Positions 6,226 through 12,032 of a DNA stretch of 12,032 nucleotides are shown here, piece by piece. The translations under genes were made by a program, and so were the position numbers. The notes beneath the pieces are model-generated. The model was given only the letters and a program-made list of their open reading frames with translations, had not been told where the DNA came from and did not search any database. Where the stretch lies: NCBI GenBank assembly GCA_009929975.1, contig RZZF01000023.1, positions 1 through 12,032 of the forward strand, in the 5' to 3' direction. Positions within the stretch are counted from its first letter, which is position 1, and each line of letters begins with the position of its first letter. This stretch comes from Clostridia bacterium. Its GTDB lineage: Bacteria; Bacillota; Clostridia; Saccharofermentanales; UBA5734.

Positions 6226-7305
6226 TCAACGCAGGCAGCTCAGGTAAAATGCCTGAAGTTCCTGCATGAGTGTTTCGTCCAGCTGCTGGGCCAGTGCCCG
6301 ATCCACAGTCGCATAAAAATCCTGGTCTTCGCCATAGGGAATCTTCTGGTCATAAGCTTCGTACAGCTGGAGATAGTCTTTGTTGACGGATTCAATATAA
6401 GCGATCGCATCGTCAGAGCGAAACAGGCTCTTGTGTCCGTCGCGGCCTGGCTGATCCTGAATCAGCAGACGGACATGCTCCGGCTGATCAGCTTGGAATG
6501 AGGCGACAATCGCGCTTTTTTTGTATTGAACCATATCATCATTGATCCCATGAATCAGCATGACGGGGGTATCGCCTGCCCGAATCGCGTCATCGGCCGC
6601 CAATGACGCGGCAGAGCCAAACAGAAACCGCTGATACAGCCAGAGTGATGGAGCCTGCAGATAGATCAACGGTCCCATCATGCGTTCACCCTGCTCAAGA
6701 ACGATCTCCATCGGGCTGTTCGCGCCGGCCGCTGAGATGACTCCGCGAATATCGTGGTCATCGTGCAGTATGGTCGTAACGGCATATCCGCCCCAGCTGT
6801 GACCGTATAACAGAAGCGGCAGATCAGACAAACCGGCTTGTTCTGAGACATAGGTCAACGCCGCGTCAAGATCGAGCAGCGCCTGCGGAAAGCCACGGGT
6901 TGATTTCCCTTCACTGTCAAAACTGCCGGTGGAATCATATGCCATAACTCGCCAGCCCTGATCGACGAACCAGGTGATCTGCGGCAGATAGCTGTCAGCA
7001 CCGCCACCGATTCCATGGGCAAGAACAATCAGCCCTTGATCATTGTTCTGACCATACAGGTAGCCTTGCAGCCGGTTATCGCCAGACATGAAATGAAACA
7101 ACTGGCGCGGATATTCGTCTTCGAGATCCTGATAGCGCAGCCCGGCCATCACCGATTCATCGTGACGCTCATAACGCGGAAACTGGCTGTCATAGACGAA
7201 CTTCGTGATGACAAGTGAGATCAGTGAATACGATAGGGCAACGACGCAGATAATGATGAATGTCCGTTTGAAACTGAAGGGACGCGTTTTTTTCTTTTCT
7301 GTCAT
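6226..7305 (-). CDS. Membrane-anchored alpha/beta hydrolase
   Basis: The 359-residue protein begins with a basic stretch, then a single hydrophobic helix at about residues 15-35, so the hydrolase domain probably faces outside the membrane. The domain has an oxyanion segment AHGIGGG (about 96-102), a nucleophile elbow GHSWGG with Ser170, acid D256 in HGINDDMV and His291 in GRDGHKSLF. The triad is complete. It resembles uncharacterised BEM46/prolyl-oligopeptidase-like hydrolases; the substrate is unknown. The upstream ATG at 7329 lacks a ribosome site, while the ATG at 7305 follows AAAGGATC closely, so 7305 is chosen. It lies just downstream of the UroD-like gene on the same strand with a palindrome in between. 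Confidence 0.85.
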   Translation of the reverse strand: MTEKKKTRPFSFKRTFIIICVVALSYSLISLVITKFVYDSQFPRYERHDESVMAGLRYQDLEDEYPRQLFHFMSGDNRLQGYLYGQNNDQGLIVLAHGIGGGADSYLPQITWFVDQGWRVMAYDSTGSFDSEGKSTRGFPQALLDLDAALTYVSEQAGLSDLPLLLYGHSWGGYAVTTILHDDHDIRGVISAAGANSPMEIVLEQGERMMGPLIYLQAPSLWLYQRFLFGSAASLAADDAIRAGDTPVMLIHGINDDMVQYKKSAIVASFQADQPEHVRLLIQDQPGRDGHKSLFRSDDAIAYIESVNKDYLQLYEAYDQKIPYGEDQDFYATVDRALAQQLDETLMQELQAFYLSCLR

Positions 7306-7338
7306 TTTGATCCTTTTGATCCTTTCCATGCTGTCTGG

Positions 7339-7352
7339 CTGATTCGAATCAG
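7339..7352. promoter_or_regulatory. Perfect 14-bp palindrome between the UroD-like gene and the hydrolase
   Basis: CTGATTCGAATCAG is fully self-complementary. It lies four bases after the UroD-like stop and 33 bases before the chosen hydrolase start. As DNA it could be an operator for the hydrolase; as RNA it has no proper loop and no T-run follows. No promoter is obvious beside it. Confidence 0.35.
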
Positions 7353-7356
7353 TCGA

Positions 7357-8589
7357 TCAGCCTTCCTGAGCGATCTGCATGGCCAGTTTTCCCCAATGCC
7401 AGAGCCGTCGGGGATCGTAGGCCACCGTACTGATATCCTTGAGAATGAACTCCAGCGGTGTCTGGTTCCTGCGGCACGCCTGGACGGTGTGGCGCAGATC
7501 GTGTTCCACCTGCTGCCAGTTCATGCTGACACCACCGACAAATGCCGGAGCCGGTTTGTTGGAGACCACATAATCACGCCCGATCTGTTCTGCGGCAATA
7601 TCCATATCACACCAGGGACTGCAGGAGATCTTGCGGATATTGGGCAGTTTCCGGACCAGATCAATCCGATCGTGCAGCGGCTCACAGCAGCCGTAATTGG
7701 CTGCGCCGAAATGCCGGAAAATCCTGTGGACATAACTGAATTCCAGTTCATCGTGAACGGCCGGCGAGATGCTGCCGAAAATCTGTGCCGTGCCATGGCA
7801 CCAGCAGTTCATCAACAATGATATCTCACCCGGTTCAGAATGGGGAAGGAAATCATTATAGGTATAGGTACAGTGCGCCCGGGTGTTCTGATCATCCGCC
7901 AGGCCATCGCGTTCCGCCTGCAGGGCCATCACCTCGCTGACAGTCACCAGCCGGTCGATCGCGGCATGGAGGAATTCCGGCCGGTCGACCACATCCATCA
8001 GCATATGGTCCGGTCCCATCCATTCCACCAGCATATCCCAAAACGCGAAATACCAGTTGACCCCCTGCATATGCACATCCAGCAGTCCGTCAAACACAGT
8101 GTGTGCCTCTGACTGCCGCTGCTCTGTAGCCGAACGGTTCTCTGTGAACACAGGCTGGACGATTTTCTCCAGATCATCCTCGCCGCGCAGCTGCTGATGA
8201 TAAGCATGGCCGACAATATTATTGTTTGGATCCGTGACCGCGATATCCTGATCAACCGCCAGACCATAGCCGGAATGATCAATCGCCCTGGGGATCGCGA
8301 TCCAGGGATCAATGACCATGTCGGAGGGGATATAGCGCCATTTATACAAAGTCTGCCGCATCTGATTCTCAATCATCCGCCAGAATGGATCCTCAACCTG
8401 AAGCCGGAGAAACCCATCCACATCCATTTCATTCCAGGGCAGTTCATCCACCAGAACCAGCGGCCGGACCGGTCGTAGGGCATTTTTATCGATCCACAGC
8501 TGTCTCGTTTCAGCCATTGCCGGCAGATGGGCGATGTCGGCCAGTTGGCCGGCCAGCTGACGCAGAACATCGATGTCATTTTGTTTCAT
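7357..8589 (-). CDS. UroD-superfamily (methyltransferase-like) protein of unknown substrate
   Basis: This protein of about 410 residues resembles a uroporphyrinogen-decarboxylase superfamily branch common in anaerobic Bacillota and usually annotated as URO-D-like. True HemE enzymes are shorter (about 340-370) and carry a different N-terminal signature, so this is not expected to make coproporphyrinogen. Related corrinoid methyltransferases (MtaA, MtbA, CmuA) bind zinc. Here candidate ligands lie in the YGCCEPLHDR segment and the ISCSPWCD segment, both in the C-terminal half. There is no signal peptide. A GTG at 8598 is in frame, but GAGGTG six bases before the ATG at 8589 sets that start. No corrinoid protein gene is next to it, so the methyl donor and acceptor are unknown. 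It precedes the membrane-anchored hydrolase by a short gap. Confidence 0.75.
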   Translation of the reverse strand: MKQNDIDVLRQLAGQLADIAHLPAMAETRQLWIDKNALRPVRPLVLVDELPWNEMDVDGFLRLQVEDPFWRMIENQMRQTLYKWRYIPSDMVIDPWIAIPRAIDHSGYGLAVDQDIAVTDPNNNIVGHAYHQQLRGEDDLEKIVQPVFTENRSATEQRQSEAHTVFDGLLDVHMQGVNWYFAFWDMLVEWMGPDHMLMDVVDRPEFLHAAIDRLVTVSEVMALQAERDGLADDQNTRAHCTYTYNDFLPHSEPGEISLLMNCWCHGTAQIFGSISPAVHDELEFSYVHRIFRHFGAANYGCCEPLHDRIDLVRKLPNIRKISCSPWCDMDIAAEQIGRDYVVSNKPAPAFVGGVSMNWQQVEHDLRHTVQACRRNQTPLEFILKDISTVAYDPRRLWHWGKLAMQIAQEG

Positions 8590-8652
8590 GGCGATCACCT
8601 CAGATAACAGTGTATCACGTTTATTCCGTCAGCACTGGCCGGTGGAAAACGG

Positions 8653-8658
8653 TATAAT
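8653..8658 (+). promoter_or_regulatory. Perfect TATAAT -10 candidate upstream of the acyltransferase
   Basis: TATAAT in the context GGTATAATG lies 80 bases before the acyltransferase ATG. No -35 is recognisable at 16-18 bases upstream, so it is a secondary candidate to the TTGACA promoter at 8679. Confidence 0.3.
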
Positions 8659-8678
8659 GCACCCATAAAGAAAGCCTA

Positions 8679-8709
8679 TTGACACGAGTCGATCGACTCA
8701 TCACAAAAT
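8679..8709 (+). promoter_or_regulatory. Candidate promoter for the acyltransferase
   Basis: A perfect TTGACA (8679-8684) is followed by CAAAAT (8704-8709), a four-of-six -10, at a 19-base spacing. Transcription would begin near 8716, about 23 bases before the ATG. The spacer contains a 14-bp palindrome, so regulation is likely. Confidence 0.45.
8686..8699. promoter_or_regulatory. Candidate operator: perfect palindrome GAGTCGATCGACTC in the promoter spacer
   Basis: The 14-bp sequence is fully self-complementary and lies between the -35 and -10 of the acyltransferase promoter, where a dimeric repressor would block RNA polymerase. It is also upstream of the divergent UroD-like gene, so it could serve both. 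The regulator is not in the window. Confidence 0.5.
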
Positions 8710-8738
8710 AATGTTGCCGGAAGCGTTGGTGCGGATAC

Positions 8739-9470
8739 ATGGTGAAAACAGTCTTATGGTATTTTCTCGGCTGGACCGTCCTCGTTCTGTCCTATCCTGT
8801 GCTGCTGCTGATCAAGTGGCATGAACTCAGGGGACAGACGAAACAGCAGCAGAATCTGGTAAACCGGATCAGCCGGCGGCTGGCCCGATATCTGTTCAGG
8901 CTGACCGGTTCAACCGTCAGGCTAAGCGGACTGGACAACCTGCCGCCGAGCGGTGCCGTGTTATTTGTCAGCAACCACCAGGGGCATATGGACAGTCTGA
9001 TCATCCAAGGCTTTATCGAACGGCCCAAAGGCTTCATCTCCATCGTTGAAGTCCTCAGATACCCGATCATCCGAACCTGGATGAAACAGATCCGCTGTGT
9101 CTTTCTTGACCGTGAAAACGCGCGCCAGTCCGCGGCCTGCATCAATCAGGCGGTTGATCAGCTCAGGAATGGTCATTCCATGGTTGTCTTTCCCGAAGGA
9201 CGTCTCAGTGACGGTCCCGAGGTCGGGCCGTTCCAGCGCGGCTGGCTGCGGCTGGCCACAAAAAGCGGCGTGCCGATTGTTCCGATCAGTATCAGTGGCT
9301 CATATCGGGTCCTGGCCAAAGATGGTTCACGTGTCGATGCCGCTCAGGTTGACTGCGTCATCTCCCCTGCCATGCGGCCAAAAGACTTGAAGAAAGTCGA
9401 TGAAGCCGCGTTCATTGAAGCGGTTCGTCAGCAGATTTTAAGTCATGTCCATCCGAAGACAGAGGGATGA
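8739..9470 (+). CDS. plsC: Lysophospholipid (1-acylglycerol-3-phosphate) acyltransferase, PlsC family
   Basis: This 243-residue membrane enzyme probably transfers an acyl group to 1-acylglycerol-3-phosphate to make phosphatidic acid, on the cytoplasmic face of the membrane. All family motifs are visible: NHQGHMD with catalytic H80 and D85, VFLDREN at about 121-127, FPEGRLSDG (151-159) and VPIVPISISGS (178-188). A hydrophobic N-terminal helix spans about residues 8-25. Length is typical. The ribosome site is weak (GCGGA close to the ATG). It is a single gene, divergent from the UroD-like gene and convergent with the Gfo/Idh/MocA gene. Other members of this superfamily acylate other lipids, so the exact substrate is not certain. 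Confidence 0.9.
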   Translation: MVKTVLWYFLGWTVLVLSYPVLLLIKWHELRGQTKQQQNLVNRISRRLARYLFRLTGSTVRLSGLDNLPPSGAVLFVSNHQGHMDSLIIQGFIERPKGFISIVEVLRYPIIRTWMKQIRCVFLDRENARQSAACINQAVDQLRNGHSMVVFPEGRLSDGPEVGPFQRGWLRLATKSGVPIVPISISGSYRVLAKDGSRVDAAQVDCVISPAMRPKDLKKVDEAAFIEAVRQQILSHVHPKTEG

Positions 9471-9505
9471 CGCGTTCCCTTTCATAAGCCAGCTGTCTTG
9501 ACTCA

Positions 9506-9523
9506 GAGGCTCCGGCACGCCTC
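9506..9523. terminator. Small hairpin between convergent genes
   Basis: GAGGC (9506-9510) pairs with GCCTC (9519-9523) around an 8-base loop. It is just past the stop of the minus-strand oxidoreductase and 36 bases past the acyltransferase stop. No T-run follows on either strand, so function as a terminator is uncertain. Confidence 0.3.
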
Positions 9524-9524
9524 A

Positions 9525-10700
9525 TCAGAAAAACGGATGCGGCGGATAGGTCAATAGACCAAAATCAGTGGTCTGCTCCCTTACGGCAATGGACTGGCTG
9601 AGCTCCGGGATTTCATCAGCCGAAATCTCCCGTTTGAGCTGATCGCTGAGGAAGATGCCTTCCGAGATCAGCATCGTCTGCAGCGCGATTTCCGGTGTGT
9701 TGATCGGCTCAATTTCACCTCTGAGAACCCCGACCCAGTGAGCCTGTGAATTCTGATAGCAGGCATGATGCGGATCGATCTTGCTCCGGCGATAGTCTTC
9801 AGCGGTTACATCCAGCAGCGATTCCGCCGGATAGCCTTCAATTTCACTGAAATAGCGCAGGACTTGTCGGCCGGATCCATGAGAGGCCTCAGTGAACTGC
9901 AGGCCGCCTTCCTGACCATGAATGGATGACAGAGGAAATTCGCCGCCATGAATGGCCCATGACTCGATGATGTCCATCGTCAGGCCGCCGGCGAAATGCA
10001 CCAGACCGACGCCCAGTTCCTCAACATTGAACCCGCTCAGCCTGCGGCGCCCGTCATCCATATCCAGTTCCTGATACACCGAGCCAGACACGCGGTCAAC
10101 CGCGGGAAGGCCCAGCAGGTACAGCAGCTGGGAAATATGATAGACGCCCATATCGTAAAGCGCGCCGTGCCCGGCCCAGTAGGCGGAGTTGAACTCTTTC
10201 TCGGCATATCCGTCAACATAGGGACGACCGCGCCGTCGATAGCCGTATGACCGCGCATGATAGAGCTTGCCGAGCCGGCCACGGTCAATCAGCGTTTTCG
10301 CCGCGCTGACCTGGGAACCGTACAGCATACCGAGCTGAATATGAAATTTCACGCCAAAATGCCCGGCCGCTTCTTTCATGGCCAGAGCGTCCGTATACGC
10401 GCCGGCCATCGGTTTTTCGCAGTAGCAGTTGATCCCGGCCGCCATCACCGCGATGCTGATCGGCGCATGAAGATTATTGTGCAGGCAGACATCAATCGCG
10501 TCGAGGTCGTCGCGCTGCAGCAGCTGGCGGTAATCCGCCAGGCGGACGGGGATCTGATACTGGTCGCAGAAGGCCTCAAGCTTCGCCTGATTGATATCGC
10601 AGGCCGCCACCACCTCAACCCCCGGCAGGGAACGATAATTCGCCATATGCTGATGGGCGATCACACCCGTACCGATCAAACCGATTCGAATGGTTTTCAT
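9525..10700 (-). CDS. Gfo/Idh/MocA family oxidoreductase
   Basis: This 391-residue NAD(P)-dependent dehydrogenase has an N-terminal Rossmann fold with GTGVIA (10-15) and D35 at the end of the second strand, which favours NAD(H). The EKP motif is at 95-97 and the catalytic-type DMGVYH at 183-188. Family members oxidise or reduce sugars, inositols and related polyols; the exact substrate is not readable. An AGGAGG site lies seven bases before the ATG, inside the 3' end of the upstream TIM-barrel gene. The start overlaps that gene's stop by four bases (ATGA), indicating translational coupling. The pairing with a sugar-isomerase-type TIM barrel suggests a short oxidation/isomerisation route for an unusual sugar. 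Confidence 0.92.
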   Translation of the reverse strand: MKTIRIGLIGTGVIAHQHMANYRSLPGVEVVAACDINQAKLEAFCDQYQIPVRLADYRQLLQRDDLDAIDVCLHNNLHAPISIAVMAAGINCYCEKPMAGAYTDALAMKEAAGHFGVKFHIQLGMLYGSQVSAAKTLIDRGRLGKLYHARSYGYRRRGRPYVDGYAEKEFNSAYWAGHGALYDMGVYHISQLLYLLGLPAVDRVSGSVYQELDMDDGRRRLSGFNVEELGVGLVHFAGGLTMDIIESWAIHGGEFPLSSIHGQEGGLQFTEASHGSGRQVLRYFSEIEGYPAESLLDVTAEDYRRSKIDPHHACYQNSQAHWVGVLRGEIEPINTPEIALQTMLISEGIFLSDQLKREISADEIPELSQSIAVREQTTDFGLLTYPPHPFF

Positions 10701-11539
10701 CGCTTGTCCTCCTGTGGCCGACGATAGACGGTCTGCATATAATCCGGCCCGGCCGGTTGAGACAGATCGTCCTGGTTCAGCTCAGCCAGAATCGCCCGAA
10801 GTGTGGCCAGCTGCCATTCAACACGCTCCAGTTCAAGATCGGCCGTATGGTGTTCGATTGAGAGCGCGCCTTCATAACCGGACGCCAGCAGCCGCCGGAT
10901 GATCTCTTTGGCCTCCGGCAGTGAATCCGCGGCGACATGCGTATGCATGACAGTCGGCAGCAGCTCATCCATCTGATGCATGAAATCCGGCAGATTGCCA
11001 AAATGCAGCAGATGGCCATACGCCGGGTGGTCCACCGCGTCCCGAACCTTGCTCAGATTATCCGGATCGCGGTCGAAGCCGAAATGATTTTCCGGTCCGA
11101 TGGTCATGCCCAGTTCATGGCAGATACCGCAATAGGTGCGATAGCGTTTGACAATCAGCTCGAAGGCTTCGTCAGTCATCAGATCGCCGGTCTGTCCGCC
11201 GAAATCGATCCGGATGGTTCTGGCTCCGAGCAGCTCTGCCACTTCAATGTAGCGCAGCATTTTTCGATGATTTTCCTGCCGCTGATCCGGATCCACTGCC
11301 CACGGCGTGGGTCCGTCTACGCAGAGATTGGCCAGTGCCAGTCCGCGCCGATCCATCTCGCGGCGGATCTTGCGGACATCGTCGGTATCCAGTGGCGGCA
11401 GAAAACCGGACCAGATATCCGCCTGATCCACCTGATAGCGTGAACGGATCACTTCCAGATACTGGAAAAGATCCATCGTCCCCTGGCGGTGCATGCCGTG
11501 AAATGAGTAGCTGGCGATCGCGATGGGTGGTTGTTTCAT
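10697..11539 (-). CDS. Sugar phosphate isomerase/epimerase-like TIM barrel (AP endonuclease 2 family)
   Basis: The roughly 280-residue protein has the xylose-isomerase-like TIM barrel. Likely metal ligands, numbered from the chosen start, are E150 in IGPENHFG, H201 in MHTHVA and E229 in SIEHH. The position that is usually Asp in a DxGN-type motif reads HFGN here (H179), so the metal site may be slightly different. Members interconvert ketoses or inosose-type compounds. An in-frame TTG at 11548 touches the ribosome site, whereas AAAGGAG lies about nine bases before the ATG at 11539, so the latter is chosen. It follows the truncated hydrolase by 23 bases and overlaps the oxidoreductase by four, making one operon. 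Confidence 0.88.
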   Translation of the reverse strand: MKQPPIAIASYSFHGMHRQGTMDLFQYLEVIRSRYQVDQADIWSGFLPPLDTDDVRKIRREMDRRGLALANLCVDGPTPWAVDPDQRQENHRKMLRYIEVAELLGARTIRIDFGGQTGDLMTDEAFELIVKRYRTYCGICHELGMTIGPENHFGFDRDPDNLSKVRDAVDHPAYGHLLHFGNLPDFMHQMDELLPTVMHTHVAADSLPEAKEIIRRLLASGYEGALSIEHHTADLELERVEWQLATLRAILAELNQDDLSQPAGPDYMQTVYRRPQEDKR

Positions 11540-11562
11540 CTGAATCAACTCCTTTAGTCTAT

Positions 11563-11748
11563 TTATTCTGTTGCCTGGATAAACTGACGGATATAGGATT
11601 CGGTCAAGTCGAGAACCTCATCGGTCCAAAAAGCCGGTCCGCCATGGTCCGCCCCCTCAATCCGGTAAAACTCAACGGCCTGCCCGCAATCTTTCAGCTG
11701 GTTATAGAGCAGAACACTCTGGCCAAAGGGAACCGTCCGATCCTTTTT
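11563..11748 (-). CDS. C-terminal fragment of an alpha/beta hydrolase (acetyl-esterase-like)
   Basis: Only the last 61 residues or so of this hydrolase are present. They include the acid-residue segment KDRTVPFGQS and the catalytic His in EGADHGGPAFW, typical of esterase/lipase-like enzymes acting on acylated sugars. The nucleophile Ser region is missing. The minus-strand reading frame stays open to the window end, but beyond about 11748 it is the antisense of nadA and no longer looks like a hydrolase. The gene would have been first in the operon with the TIM-barrel and oxidoreductase genes. Breakage is either natural or a joining artefact. Confidence 0.7.
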   Translation of the reverse strand, partial: KKDRTVPFGQSVLLYNQLKDCGQAVEFYRIEGADHGGPAFWTDEVLDLTESYIRQFIQATE

Positions 11749-12032
11749 GTCTCGGATTATAACTTGGGACACTACGCCGCGAAAAAAACCGGCCGCAAGA
11801 TCATTTTGTGGAACGGCTGCTGCCCGACGCACGCGCTTCTCTCGACTTTTGCCGTTGCCGCCGCTCGCAAGAAATGGCCAGAGGCGCAGGTGATCATGCA
11901 TCCGGAATGCAAGCCCGAGACTCTGGAGCTTGCCGATTTTGTGGGGAGCACCTCCGGAATGCTGAAGTTCGTCAAGGCGCAGTCCGCAGGAACTTCCTTT
12001 ATCGTGGGGACCGAAGTGGGGTTGCTCCATCG
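11743..12032 (+). CDS. nadA: Quinolinate synthase, internal fragment
   Basis: Translated on the plus strand, this stretch reads SDYNLGHYAAKKTG, then ILWNGCCPTHALL, then VIMHPECKPETLELADFVGST, then GTEVGLLH. These are the central blocks of quinolinate synthase A, which condenses iminoaspartate and dihydroxyacetone phosphate to quinolinate for NAD synthesis using a 4Fe-4S cluster; the Cys of HPEC is one cluster ligand. Roughly the first 40% of the protein is absent and the frame is still open at the last base. There is no start codon or ribosome site because the upstream sequence belongs to a hydrolase on the other strand. No nadB or nadC is visible. Identification is strong; the exact left edge is uncertain by a few codons. 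Confidence 0.85.

Noticed and set aside
8604..8632. CTGACG-N17-TGTTAT as promoter of the UroD-like gene
   Set aside because: Transcription would start within or after the ribosome site, so it could not produce a translatable leader.
11749..12030. N-terminal extension of the minus-strand hydrolase frame to the window end
   Set aside because: The translation has no hydrolase features, and the opposite strand encodes clear quinolinate synthase blocks over the same bases.

Overview
The window reads as chromosomal DNA from an anaerobic, Clostridia-like member of the Bacillota (inference). The support is strong AGGAGG-type ribosome sites, GTG/TTG-rich starts, a ferredoxin-type aldo/keto reductase, a LTAC-box lipoprotein, a DeaD-type helicase with a DbpA-like RNA-binding domain, and several carbohydrate-catabolism families. 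There are twelve essentially complete genes and two fragments. I see no rRNA, tRNA, CRISPR array, transposase or phage gene.

Left part (1-1515, minus strand): a cytosolic alpha/beta hydrolase followed by a DUF1349 concanavalin-like protein, probably co-transcribed. A divergent spacer (1516-1731) with a TTGTAA-N6-TTACAA inverted repeat separates them from a plus-strand pair (1732-2573). That pair encodes a four-helix membrane protein with two His-X13-His helices, a bis-heme b arrangement, and a lipoprotein carrying a cytochrome b5-like domain. Together they look like a small membrane electron-transfer module. The DeaD-like RNA helicase (2725-4605) follows on its own promoter.

Middle (4605-6216): a convergent aldo/keto reductase with two C-terminal cysteine motifs, then a divergent spacer rich in repeats, then a 59-residue BFD-like [2Fe-2S] protein. 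The -10 region of the BFD-like gene is overlapped by TCAGGT-N6-ACCTGA, which resembles a DtxR-family iron box.

Right part (6226-12032): a minus-strand pair made of a UroD-superfamily protein and a membrane-anchored hydrolase. Divergent from it is a PlsC-type acyltransferase whose promoter holds a perfect 14-bp palindrome. Then comes a minus-strand sugar-catabolism-type operon: the C-terminal end of an esterase-like hydrolase, a sugar-isomerase-type TIM barrel, and a Gfo/Idh/MocA oxidoreductase that overlaps it by 4 bases.

At about 11743-11754 this operon stops abruptly. The sequence passes into the middle of a plus-strand quinolinate synthase gene (nadA) that runs off the window end. Both genes lack their 5' halves, so this is either a rearrangement breakpoint or an assembly/cloning chimera.

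The observations most worth following are the bis-heme/cytochrome b5 pair, the BFD-like gene with its palindromic box and flanking repeats, and the nadA/hydrolase junction. No single clearly new defence or mobile system is visible.
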